Below are positions 21,249 to 30,781 of a DNA stretch of 64,000 bases, piece after piece. Each line of letters begins with the position of its first letter. Position 1 is the stretch's first letter. The translations under genes were made by a program, and so were the position numbers. The notes below the pieces were generated by a model. That model had not been told where the DNA came from and did not search any database. It worked only from the letters and a program-made list of their open reading frames with translations. This DNA is from Gracilaria domingensis (lineage: Eukaryota > Rhodophyta > Florideophyceae > Gracilariales > Gracilariaceae): contig VCMS01000180.1 in assembly GCA_022539475.1 (NCBI GenBank), positions 1 to 64,000 on the forward strand, read 5' to 3'.

Positions 21249-22466
21249 ATGGATCCCGTCACAGCCCCTCACTGCCGGGACACTCCGCCCCAGCCCGCAA
21301 TCTCCCCTCGAAGTCGCGTCTCGCTCGCCGCCCACCGCATCGACCCCACAAACGTCTCGCTCCGCGCCGCCGACCCCTCGTACGTACGCATTCTCGCCTT
21401 TTCCCTCGTGCGCCCAGACGGCGAGAGCTTTCTGCTCCGCATCGTCGTGCACGCGGACTACGGCGGCGTCGCCTCGTCCCGCGCAGTGCCGCTGCCGCAG
21501 CCGCGCTCGTCGGTGCGCGAGGCGCACGAGGCCTTTGCCGCCGCCGCCGCCGTGCAGGCTGGCGCTTTGCGCAGGAGCGTGGTGGAAGTGAGCGCCGATT
21601 CGGCCGCGGTTGTGCAGCACGGGCGATTGAGCTTTGTAAGCTTTGTGACCAGACGAATTTGCGAGGTCGCGGAAGTACGCGGCGTCTGTCATATCGCGCC
21701 GCTTGATGGGTGCGGCGTTGCGGTGTCCTGCGGAAACGTTATCTACGTCGTGACGTTGCGACCGGATAACGGATACGGTCTTCAGCGCTGTGACCATCCT
21801 CGGAAAGTCACTCAACTGGCGGCTTTTGGCAGCCGCTTCGTCACCTACGACGAGCAACAATGCATCGTTTGGGACGCACTCAAGCTTCGAGTTGAGCACG
21901 TCACCATCCTTGATGCGCAGGTGGAGACATTAGCTCTTAGCGACAAGTGGCTGGCATTGGCAGAGCTTGTGCGTGGAGGCCCGGGGTGTGTTCTCTCCAC
22001 ACGTTCCCTCCCATTCGATGACATCGATGCCACCACATGGCCGATACCAAACATTCGCGGATACAGAGACTCCGACTGGAGTGATCACCGTCTCGCTGTT
22101 GTGCAAGACATGCTGATATGCACCTTCAAGTATCGCCAGAAGCTCTTCTTCGCCGTGGCTAGTCGGGACCCGCACGGGGAGGGTTCTGCAAGTAGTGTGC
22201 ATTTGTTCCCGTACGCCATGGCGTACTCATCAGTGCAGGACTCTATGGCACCAGAGTTTGTTGTCTTGTCCGACGGTACAGTGGTAGCGCTAGTGGAGCG
22301 AGACGGCCTTTATTTGGAGCGATTTCGTATCCCACTTCCCTCTCATGCGTCCTTAGACTCGACCGAGGACGTCGAGCAGTGTGCCAGCGGCTCGGAGGAT
22401 TCTGAAGAGGAGAGGAAATGGAAGACACTTACATGTTTCTCCACTTGTTCTACTTTGTCGTTATAA
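21249..22466 (+). CDS. Hypothetical protein with beta-propeller-like repeats
   Basis: The ATG at 21249 gives 405 residues. The first 130 residues are very GC-rich in codons (many CGC, GCC, GCG) and Ala/Arg-rich; the rest is more balanced. From about residue 130 to 360 there are successive strand-turn-strand blocks of 40-50 residues, each ending in a hydrophobic pair before a polar turn (for example GCGVAVSCGNVIYVVTLRP, QLAAFGSRFVTYDEQQCIVW, ALSDKWLALAEL, EFVVLSDGTVVALVERDG). This is typical of WD40-like propellers without strong WD signatures. The C terminus is acidic (SGSEDSEEERKW) followed by a short hydrophobic tail. The function is unknown. It might be a scaffold or an F-box-like propeller protein, but no F-box is seen. 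Confidence 0.7.
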   Translation: MDPVTAPHCRDTPPQPAISPRSRVSLAAHRIDPTNVSLRAADPSYVRILAFSLVRPDGESFLLRIVVHADYGGVASSRAVPLPQPRSSVREAHEAFAAAAAVQAGALRRSVVEVSADSAAVVQHGRLSFVSFVTRRICEVAEVRGVCHIAPLDGCGVAVSCGNVIYVVTLRPDNGYGLQRCDHPRKVTQLAAFGSRFVTYDEQQCIVWDALKLRVEHVTILDAQVETLALSDKWLALAELVRGGPGCVLSTRSLPFDDIDATTWPIPNIRGYRDSDWSDHRLAVVQDMLICTFKYRQKLFFAVASRDPHGEGSASSVHLFPYAMAYSSVQDSMAPEFVVLSDGTVVALVERDGLYLERFRIPLPSHASLDSTEDVEQCASGSEDSEEERKWKTLTCFSTCSTLSL

Positions 22467-22588
22467 GATATGACGAACTGGTCAAACCAAGCACATTGAA
22501 AGATCCCCGCCGCTGTCACTGCCAGTGAGTCTTGTGTTCACATTCAAAAATGAGGCTTCTTCTTCGCGTCTGCTTTGTAAATGATATG

Positions 22589-22806
22589 TGTAACACAGAC
22601 GTAGAGCTACAAGCCACACGCCTGATCACTGTGATCGGCTTGTAGCTCACGCTCCAGGAGACAGTAGGTCACTCTTTGATGACATGTCCTCTAGCTTGCA
22701 GTTTAGTTTGACAGCTAGATAGACAGCTACAGCTACTATAAAGAGAGCGTCAGCCGGCCTTCCCCTCCGGAGAAGGCCAGACTTCATCCAACCTCATTGT
22801 GTTACA
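22589..22806 (-). repeat. 215-bp TG...CA repeat, copy 3 with 5-bp target duplication
   Basis: Reverse-oriented copy, TGTAACACAGACG to CATTGTGTTACA. It is flanked by ATATG at 22584-22588 and ATATG at 22807-22811. This fixes the element's ends exactly. Confidence 0.85.
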
Positions 22807-22885
22807 ATATGAGCAGAATAGTTCTCTAACGACTTCGAAACACGAGCTGACAAGAATCTTACGACGGGGATGAAAACATAGCCTT

Positions 22886-24295
22886 TTACACATTTCTATC
22901 CCGTTGAAATTGCGAGTAGGCCCCAAGCAACTCCATACGCGCCTTTGAAGACCTCTTCTTGGGGCGTGCAGATATGTCTCTATTCTCTGCGTGCATCTGT
23001 GCACAGTCATCGAAAAGTACCGATACCGAATCTGTCATTGCGCCGAACCAAGTGGCACCCTGCGCAAACCCCGATCGGAAAAACACCATCGACTTTGCCA
23101 TCGCCAGCAACCCTAAGTCCACGAATACCTCCTCAAACTTTTTCCGCCTAACGCTTTTGAAGAAGAAGAGTTTCTTGTTGAACAAGGCCTGCATATGAGT
23201 GGCATTAATTGGACTTTGTGCGACTTGAGCGTGTGGTATTACAGTATGAATACCTATCTCCAGCCATTTCCTCGCTCGCTCTGTGTCTGTTGCAATGAAG
23301 ACCCGTTCGTAACCTTTTCGTCGCGCCATGGTTGCGGCCAAAGCACCTATACATTCGGAAGCACTTCGAAGCGTGAGTCCCCTCCGTTTGAAATCAAAAC
23401 GGCTTGTATGCTCACCCAAACCATGTCCAAGCCGAGCGTGAAGAGCAATGTAAGGTTTCCCCTTAAAGGGCTGCAAGTTCCCTAGTGACCGTCGTATTGA
23501 AGGTGACGTTTCAAAAAGCGCTTTCAGAATGAACGGCGCAACTTCCACACGCTCTGGTCGAAATCTCTTCAAACCAGCGTCGGCGATCTCTCGCGAAAGT
23601 TCAAGCTCTGGGTATCGATCATAGACCGCGAAAAACTGCTCGAAGGCAAAGGAGTTTGGCTTCTTGCAAACCACCACGCGCGACGACGAGAAGAAGACAT
23701 CGAGATGATTATATCTGTCAGGCGGATCCATGATGAGCTCTTCCTGCCCTGCTGTACTGAACAAGGTTGCATCGTATGTGAAGTTGTAATCCGAGGGACT
23801 CAGCAGAACGTCAGATACTGGTAGCGGGCGTTCCCAATCAATGAGAAAGAATCTCTTGGATACGACGGCGACTAGGTAGTAGTACAAAATGTCCCTGATT
23901 CGATCGCCGACACCGGCCCATCCGTTGCTGCGAAACACAAGTAGCGGAAGTGAGCTCGCGTGGGCAGGGTGCTGTTCACAGAGATGGCGTTGTCGGCGAT
24001 GCCAATCGGTGTACTGCGTGACGATTATTTGCAGGAATGCCTGAAGCTGAGGACCAAATTCATGATTGTTCAGGTGTTTCACAGAGGCGTTTTGTACAGA
24101 GAATGTCTCGAAGGGGAGCGCTTTAGGCGGGTATGACGGGGTGAAAAATCCAGGTGTTAATGGTGACTCATAGTTCAAGCGCAGCAAGCGCAGGTAGGTG
24201 AAAATCGGACCCAGGGAGAAACATACAAATACGATTATGCAGCAAATGAGGGAGTTCAGGATGAAGGTTCTTGTACGGGAGTAACCCATTTGCAT
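22886..24295 (-). CDS. Type II membrane fucosyltransferase-like glycosyltransferase
   Basis: The ATG at 24295 gives 469 residues. A short cytoplasmic N terminus is followed by one membrane segment (about residues 12-35, FILNSLICCIIVFVCFSLG), a Pro-rich stem, then a catalytic region. RSNGWAGVGDRIRDILYYYL resembles the G.GdR segment that binds GDP-sugar in fucosyltransferases. ALHARLGHGLGE sits where GT-B fucosyltransferases have the HxR-type donor site. VFIATDTERARKW and DLGLLAMAKSMVFFRSGFAQ match the conserved C-terminal blocks of the alpha-1,6/O-fucosyltransferase superfamily (GT23/37/65/68 clan). The topology points to a Golgi lumenal enzyme. Acceptor and linkage cannot be told; red algal cell-wall galactans or N-glycans are possible. 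It lies 80 bp from the 215-bp repeat at its 3' side. Confidence 0.75.
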   Translation of the reverse strand: MQMGYSRTRTFILNSLICCIIVFVCFSLGPIFTYLRLLRLNYESPLTPGFFTPSYPPKALPFETFSVQNASVKHLNNHEFGPQLQAFLQIIVTQYTDWHRRQRHLCEQHPAHASSLPLLVFRSNGWAGVGDRIRDILYYYLVAVVSKRFFLIDWERPLPVSDVLLSPSDYNFTYDATLFSTAGQEELIMDPPDRYNHLDVFFSSSRVVVCKKPNSFAFEQFFAVYDRYPELELSREIADAGLKRFRPERVEVAPFILKALFETSPSIRRSLGNLQPFKGKPYIALHARLGHGLGEHTSRFDFKRRGLTLRSASECIGALAATMARRKGYERVFIATDTERARKWLEIGIHTVIPHAQVAQSPINATHMQALFNKKLFFFKSVRRKKFEEVFVDLGLLAMAKSMVFFRSGFAQGATWFGAMTDSVSVLFDDCAQMHAENRDISARPKKRSSKARMELLGAYSQFQRDRNV

Positions 24296-24758
24296 GTCTG
24301 TGTTGCTTTGAGTTCCACACGCAAGTAGAAGAAAACTGTGGCGCGAATGCGTTGTTAGAAATCTTCATTGTTCAGGCGCGCAATCGTAATGTCAAAACGC
24401 CATTACACTAAGAAGGAATGGATTCATGCAAACTCAAAACGGGTGGGGCAGAAATGCGACATGTGCAGGTAAAAGTGTTTGACGAGTGGCTTCTTGGTCA
24501 AACTATGTTGTCTTCTTCAGCACTCTTTAAGTTGTACTTGACGGTGGTGGGCCATCTGGCCCGGAGGCCCTCAGCTTCAATTAAGTTTAGAATGTCGTGT
24601 GGGCTATCTTTTAGCGGTCGCAGACTCAGAACCAAGATTCACACTTACTTTCGAACGAAAAGAGCGTAGTAGGATACTTTTGTTTGGGATGTGCTATCTT
24701 GTATTATCATTTCATAGCTCGACAGCGAAGGGAACGTGGTGATAGGTTAGAAGGCTAA
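24296..24758. other. Intergenic region upstream of the glycosyltransferase
   Basis: An 83-codon plus-strand frame (24418-24669) has no recognisable features and is not called. Otherwise nothing is seen. Confidence 0.4.
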
Positions 24759-25094
24759 CCCTTTTGGGACTAAACATTCTTATGTCTAGTGGGCTAGACA
24801 TAAGAAATAGCCAATGAGAATGAAAGAAATAATTCGATCTTAGGGCTGAGGGAAAATGGTGTAATAAACCATGTTGATTGAAATACACGTAGTACTGGAG
24901 TTCGAATGGTATTGGTCTGATCTCAAACCGATTGAATTTGTAGCCAATTGAAAGGATTTTGCTTATGTCTAGTGAGCTAGACATAAGCCAAGCAGACAAG
25001 TGGCACGCTGAAAACGAACGGTTATAGTGGTTCCCCAATCATGTTTTCCGCTTATGTCTAGTGAGCTAGACATAAGCGAGCCGTCTCAAAAGGG
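24759..25094. mobile_element. piggyBac-like MITE, copy 2 (336 bp)
   Basis: Inverted ends CCCTTTTGGGAC and GTCTCAAAAGGG are flanked by CTAA and TTAA. Three copies of the palindrome CTTATGTCTAG-TGAG-CTAGACATAAG are present near 24779, 24962 and 25051. It has almost the same length and architecture as copy 1. Confidence 0.75.
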
Positions 25095-25681
25095 TTAACA
25101 GCCAGCGAGCAAAACTGCTCAAAACTTGACATCTTTTGGTAATGTTTTTGCTTTTCTAAGTTATCCATGCAAAGTGATTGGGACGTGTGTTGCGTGTCGA
25201 GCTCTTTGCATTCTCCATCGGTTTCCCTGTTCCCACGTATTACACACAATCGTATTTCGCACTCGCACATGTGGAGTCCTCTGTTTAGCAATGCTAAAAA
25301 GTAGCACAACTCTTACTTTGAAGGGCTACGTGTACCACGAGAGGCGCAGCCTTCCGGAATCGATTCGAGTTTTTCACATACAGGTAGCATGTTGGCCCCA
25401 GTTTGAGATTTGCTTGCCGACGCATATTCGCGCAGAACTCGTACTCGCTCCGACTCTCGTATATCGCAAGAAGGCGAGGACCATGTAACCCGAGATTAAA
25501 ACAATTCACGGGCCTTCTACCTCATGCACGCCAGCCCAGTGATGCGTCTCGTTCCCGCTTCCGCGCAAGCCAGCTCTCAGGAACTCTGGATCTAATTAAC
25601 ATCGCGCGCCAAAGTCGTCTAATGTAACACCATCGTGGCCTTGTCATCTGCCGTCCTTTCGCTGCTGCCTCGTGCTTAATG
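25095..25681. other. Intergenic region, nothing recognised
   Basis: Frames of 70-120 codons occur on both strands without coding signatures. No repeats are noted. Confidence 0.4.
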
Positions 25682-26171
25682 CAGGGGCGTATTTATGACT
25701 GACTAAATTGTAATTTCTCTAGTCATTAGTCACAACAAAAAATTATATAGTCAGTCATGTTAGTCATAGAAATCTTTGTAAAATTTTTGTAGCTCACTTT
25801 TATCAACGTCAGATGCAATTGCGTCCACAAAAGCACTTTTGGTGGGTTCAGCAAGATGTAGAAGTTTAGTTTGCGCTACGAAATTGTTTTTGAGCTCACT
25901 TTTAACAAAAACTCGAAATAAATTGGAAGTTTTCAACCTGTTTTTGAAAATCTTTGAGCATATTTTAGTGAAAAAGAGCATATCTAACCTCCTAGTTCTG
26001 TGAATATGCTCGTAATTCAGTATCACGGTAGACTTTTGCGTTTACTACACCGTCGTAAAGGACCTGGGCTTTGCTATGACTAAGATGACTAAATAATTTT
26101 TACCCTCGTAGTCAGTCAGTCATTAGTCACTCATTATTTAGAGTAGTCAGTCAGTCACAAATACGGCCCTC
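25682..26171. mobile_element. Non-autonomous hAT element (490 bp) with 8-bp target duplication
   Basis: The left end CAGGGGCGTATTTATGAC and the inverse of the right end, GAGGGCCGTATTTGTGAC, form the inverted repeats. GCTTAATG at 25674-25681 is repeated at 26172-26179. CAGGG-type ends with 8-bp duplications define hAT transposons. Subterminal GACTGACTA/TAGTCAGTC repeats are frequent. No transposase is present. Confidence 0.85.
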
Positions 26172-26179
26172 GCTTAATG

Positions 26180-26708
26180 TCCCATTTCACCTTCTCCCCG
26201 CTATCAATCACGATTATTCTTCGTCACAATATCTTACAAACAACCCTTGCGAGTAGTGCTGTTTGTGAGACGCATTGAAGCGTATTGTTAAACTTCGCGG
26301 CGCAGCACAGCATTATGAGCAGAAGTGGGTTCTTTGTCTCCTACTATGCCTAAACTACACGAACGTCGAAGAGAGAAACAATGTGTCGGGCGGAATTTCT
26401 CGACACAATGCTTTCTGAACAATGTTTGTTTCTGCCATCGAACAACCCGCGTACTACGAGTTGTAATTGCCATACGGTATGTTCAGAACCATGTAATGTG
26501 TAAAATAAGCTTTCATTCTTTCAACGTCTTGGCTAACTGGATGTGGTGGAAGGGCTTGGCTATGAAAACGACTCAGCAAATCCGGCGCTCTTGCCTGGTC
26601 TTCTGAGCTGCGTCTCAATTCATTTATATTAGCAAATGCCTCTGTAAGAGTGATTAGTCTTATGAGGGGAAAAGATACCCAGAGCTGCACTACTACCCTA
26701 TCCACTTG
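26180..26708. other. Intergenic between two hAT elements
   Basis: No gene or repeat is recognised. Short frames are present without support. Confidence 0.4.
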
Positions 26709-26716
26709 GTACTAAG

Positions 26717-28063
26717 CAGGGCTGCAACCAATATAATTGCAATTAATTGACCTTAAAACGCAGTGGACTAATCGCAGATGATGATTTATTGGAGCGCACG
26801 GTAGCGAGACGCATATGCGTGCCAAATCACGCCTGTCGCTGGATGAGGGTTTGAAATTCAAATCAGTTTGTGGCTGACTTGGTAGCTCCTTTATGGGTTG
26901 CACTTCTGCCTGAAATTTCTGGCAACCCAGAAGGAGCGACCTAACTGCTCCTGAGCAGTACTTCAAGAATTCGCTTCATGTTCGCGTCTGCACAGCCGCC
27001 CGTCGCCGTTGCACCGTCTCAGCTCCCAAACGTTTGCACCATAAGGTTCTACCGGTCGCTTCGCAGCGACGGATGTTTTATTTTCCCACCCACCCTGTGT
27101 TCCCTATGTATTTTTCATGTAGAGCTCCTGAGCTCTTGTCCTTTTGCGTCGAGCGAGACGAGCGACTGTCCTCGAAGGTGTCCCGAGAACACTGTTATGG
27201 CAAAGCCACGACGAAAGGACGTGTTCGCCTCGAGTGCGGACCTTCCCAAATCGAGTCGAAGCAAGACTCTGTTCTGTATTTTGCAGCCAAGCTGCATCTG
27301 TTCTGGCGCTGCGTACGAAGCGGAATAATAAACAATATTTCCATATATTGCACCCGATTTTGCAATAATAATTGCAATATTTCCGCCCTAATTCTGCAAT
27401 AATTCTGCAATAAAATTAGCAATACCCGTATGGGTTTGCAATATTCTAGCAATAATGGTCAGCTGACCAATGCCGATACATGCCAAAGAATGCGTTCCAA
27501 ACTTTAGCGTTTACATTTTCTACGTGAACTACAAATTTCAATTTGATATTAAAGCCTTAAAGCCTCTCCGGCTGCATGCAACGCGAGAAGAGCCATAACC
27601 CGATCTGATCTTGCACCATGTATTGCTTCGGAAACCAAATCTTCGTCCCACAATCTTTGTTAACCATCAAAAAAACTAATGCGTCGAACTTTTGCGGTAT
27701 CGTTTCTTTTTATTGTCAGTCAATATGTTCTTTGCAATGCTCCAAAGTCTTTCTACGTTGGCTACTGATCCCGAAATGAAGTCGCAGTTCTTTTCTTTCT
27801 GCTTCTCGATACACAAGCTTTCATGTTTACGTGATTTTTACATTGAACGGCAGCTACGTATATTATAGGTTAGAGCGGAATTCAATACCGTATCTATTTT
27901 CAAAATGCAATAGATCCAGCAATATCATACCTTTTTGCAATATGAGCTCCAATATGAAATGAAACTGCAATATGTATTGCAATAGGTTATACTACTTGAA
28001 ATATGCAATAATTATTGCATATTGCAATATATTGCAATAGCAATTAATTGTAACGCAGCCCTG
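26717..28063. mobile_element. Non-autonomous hAT element (1347 bp) with perfect 8-bp target duplication
   Basis: Ends CAGGGCTGC and GCAGCCCTG are perfect inverted repeats. GTACTAAG flanks both sides (26709-26716 and 28064-28071). Both ends are packed with ATTGCAAT motifs, about 27310-27450 and 27900-28050, which probably serve as subterminal transposase sites (inference). No transposase frame is seen; frames at 26978-27452 have no domain I recognise. Related ends occur near 34848 and 35343. Confidence 0.85.
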
Positions 28064-28189
28064 GTACTAAGTACATCTACATTTCGTTGTCATCCATTTT
28101 GAAAGTCCTCGAAGCGGATAGCTGCCAAACCAGCTTGTGTCAACAGGTTGCAAGAAGCCTCATGAAACTAACTTGCTCTGTTCCCTGCA

Positions 28190-28945
28190 TTACTGAAAAG
28201 GTGCCTTGAACAACGAGACGTCATCGGGAACAATAGTAGAGCATACAGACTTGCGTCCGGTAACTAGAGTTCGCCGACAACAAACCTGAAGCGACTGCAG
28301 AGCCAAAAGATCGAAGTCTCCGTTCAGCTGTTGACAAGCTCTATCCAGCTGTTCCTGTACCTTCATCCTGCATTCATCAATCGTCCGCAGTTCTTCCACC
28401 GAGGACGTAGCAAACGCTCCCCGTCCAGCGACAACGAAGTAAGTATCGTTCTGTACACATTCACATGCCCATACACCCGCCATACGAGGCTGCAAAAACT
28501 GACTGAAAATAGCGCGACAATTGTCGGTACGGAATTGAAAAGGTTGCATCTGTTGCTGCTGCTCATTTGTAAGCGTTTGTTTCGCGCACTCCTCCAAGAT
28601 TGATTGTCCTTCTTCTTGAAAGTGGCTGAGATCAGTGGAACAAAGATCGGCCAAACGGGGTGAGTTGTTCTTAACACATTGTTCAACAGAGTTGGCTCGT
28701 CCGACTGTGTCGTCGAAGTCACCTGGGATTTGAACTTGTAATCGCCCAAAAATTAGAAGCGTGGATTCAGGGGAAGGAAGGAAACCGCAGGTTAGAATGT
28801 AAGAGTTGCTCAAGCCGATTGATCTCTTGAATTCGATGAGAAGTTTTGACGCATCCGACGGTGGCTGCTGAGCCGCAGTGAAGTGAACAAACGTATTTAG
28901 CACCACGATGGAGCAAAGGGCAGAAAAGAATGACTTTGACGACAT
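28190..28945 (-). CDS. Secreted Cys-containing protein of unknown family
   Basis: The ATG at 28945 gives 251 residues starting with a signal peptide (MSSKSFFSALCSIVVLNTF, cleavage likely after TAAQ). The mature part has about 11 cysteines in spaced pairs (CVKNNSPRLADLC, ILEEC, WACECVQND, CCRRTLV), suggesting several disulfide-bonded repeats. Two blocks each carry a hydrophobic segment followed by EQC/DEC, so an internal duplication is possible. I recognise no named family. A TATA-like CATAAAAG lies about 85 bp upstream (29026-29033, minus strand), supporting the start. The amino terminus resembles that of the interrupted secreted gene at 13439 only in being a signal peptide. The role is unknown and extracellular. 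Confidence 0.7.
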   Translation of the reverse strand: MSSKSFFSALCSIVVLNTFVHFTAAQQPPSDASKLLIEFKRSIGLSNSYILTCGFLPSPESTLLIFGRLQVQIPGDFDDTVGRANSVEQCVKNNSPRLADLCSTDLSHFQEEGQSILEECAKQTLTNEQQQQMQPFQFRTDNCRAIFSQFLQPRMAGVWACECVQNDTYFVVAGRGAFATSSVEELRTIDECRMKVQEQLDRACQQLNGDFDLLALQSLQVCCRRTLVTGRKSVCSTIVPDDVSLFKAPFQ

Positions 28946-29744
28946 GCCGATAAGAGTTTGCTTGCTACTCTGGCAGCAATTGTGGCATGAATGATGAGAA
29001 GATCATTTCGGACGGAAGTTGAGTGCTTTTATGGAGAAGAAGGAAACGTGGATTTGTTATCGCCTTGAAAGCGCCAACGTTGACAGAGAGTAGGGTCTGA
29101 ACGAATGAATCTGAATAGGGCTATTGCTCGGACATGGGGGGAAATGCCGCTTCCACTATGCACATAAGTAGACGTAGCCTGGCAGCTTGGCTACATTTGT
29201 CGATGGCGATAGGTCAGGAGATGTTGGACTGAAGGAATAGGTTGAGATCCCACGTACAAGGCACGAAGACCGTGTATCAGATCAGATAGTAGCGTGTCAG
29301 TTACGATAGGTACCGAAGGGTAACGGAGAAGTCCTTGGTGTTCAACGCCGCCGCTCGACGTTATGGGAGTTGCATCACGAGTTCCTCCCGTCAGGCTGTG
29401 AGAAGGCGTGGCAGACTTCCCCACGTGTTCACCGTGGTTCTTTGAGGTTTTAAAAATGACAACTCACAGAAATTTGTTCAATTTTCCCAAAAGTGGCCAC
29501 GTCATCTTCGCTGTCAGAAACACACCAAAGAAAAGGTAACGGTGCTCGGGAGAGATGCAACCCTCCCCGACATCAACGCGATGGAACCATTCGTTGTTAG
29601 CATTGCTTCAGCTAGGGGCGACTTCCCATGCTGACTCACCCTCGGCATGCAGCAGCATGGTCAATTACGGCTTTCCTACCCTATTTTACAAAAGTGAGAC
29701 GACAGCCGAATCAAGCCAGAGTGCTGACACTTTGGTGCCCAAGC
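28946..29744. other. Divergent intergenic region
   Basis: It holds the promoter side of the secreted gene and of the Sel1-like gene. An open frame continues upstream of 29745 to 29628, but the better start is 29745. Nothing else is recognised. Confidence 0.4.
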
Positions 29745-30392
29745 ATGGCGCCAAACAGTATCAAACAGCTAGAACTCGACTTCAAGCGACAGCCGGGGGC
29801 GGCAGCCCTGCTACGATTGGCTGAGGAACTCATCGACGAGTGCGATGACCCCTCCAAGCCGCAACAAAAACGCGGCCTTCAGCTGCTTCACCGCGCTGCG
29901 AAGCAATACAACAGCCTGGAAGCCCTTCGTCACCTGGCTTACTACTACGAGGAATACGGCGGAGAAAGTTGCAAGATGAAAGTGGTATCGCTGTGGGAAA
30001 CGGTGGTGAAGCGAGAGACAACCGCCGAAAACTTCTTCTTGTACGGATTCACGCTGTACTGTTTCTGCGGATTGTACAGCGAACCACAGAGAGTCAGGGG
30101 CGTGCAACTTATGCACCGTGCCGTTGTGATGAATCCAACCCACCCGGCGTACGTGAGCGCACTCTTTGAAGCGTGGCTCTCGTACGAGCCCGTGCGACGC
30201 AGCCGGAAAGAAGCTCTCGCGCTGTACGAACGCGCACTTGAGCTGCCATGCGACTCAGCGGGCTTGATGATGTCGTTGGCGGACTATTATGATAGGGGGC
30301 TACCCTTTTTGCCCGCGTGTGAGAAGTGTGCGCGCAAGTGGTATCGACGTGCAATCGAGGCGAAAAAGAACAATGCCTGGGGGACATCTTAA
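29745..30392 (+). CDS. Short Sel1/TPR-like repeat protein
   Basis: The ATG at 29745 (MAPNSIKQLELDFKRQPG) gives 215 residues; an upstream in-frame ATG at 29628 would add 39 less convincing residues. It has helical Sel1-like repeats of about 36 residues: RGLQLLHRAAKQYNSLEALR, RGVQLMHRAVVMNPTHPAYV, EALALYERALELPCDSAGLM, ARKWYRRAIEAKKNN. The last repeat equals the GKWYQRAIKTNKYPSAMYNL repeat of the 612-residue gene at 32505 but stops right after it. This is therefore either a short paralogue or a gene truncated by mutation. Sel1 repeats form solenoids that scaffold protein complexes, such as in ER-associated degradation. No signal peptide is evident. Confidence 0.65.
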   Translation: MAPNSIKQLELDFKRQPGAAALLRLAEELIDECDDPSKPQQKRGLQLLHRAAKQYNSLEALRHLAYYYEEYGGESCKMKVVSLWETVVKRETTAENFFLYGFTLYCFCGLYSEPQRVRGVQLMHRAVVMNPTHPAYVSALFEAWLSYEPVRRSRKEALALYERALELPCDSAGLMMSLADYYDRGLPFLPACEKCARKWYRRAIEAKKNNAWGTS

Positions 30393-30781
30393 TGCTGACA
30401 CAGGCTGCACAGTTGGCCGGACAGTTGGCAGTGGTGATCTGATTGGAGAAAGTATTCCAACTGTGAATTGTATTGTTTGCGTATAGTTGTGAAATCCTGA
30501 ACATAGCAAGCTTTCTTCCTAGGATGTTCCATGGAGCGAACGGGAACGTCGCCACAGTTGGTGCCACAAGTGGTCTTGTAGCAAACTAAATTGGAGAGAA
30601 ACGTCTCTGCACAAAGAACACTAATCAATTCCCAAATTTATGCACAGGATGGTCGCTAGAACGATGCTTTGTTCTAGACAATGCTCAGTTTTTTTGCTAT
30701 TTAAGTCGATCAGCATGAGTTTGCCACTCATTCTATGAAATCCAATGGTGAACGGAGAGTGTGTAGTGCGGTGTCCCAAGT
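30393..30781. other. Intergenic between convergent genes
   Basis: It contains the 3' flanks of the Sel1-like and GH18-like genes. No gene is supported. Confidence 0.4.

Noticed and set aside
20729-25078. CTTATGTCTAG palindromes as independent regulatory sites
   Set aside because: All clear copies fall inside the two piggyBac-like MITEs, so they are element structure.
25760-26026. 88-codon minus-strand ORF
   Set aside because: It lies within a 490-bp non-autonomous hAT element and shows no transposase motif.
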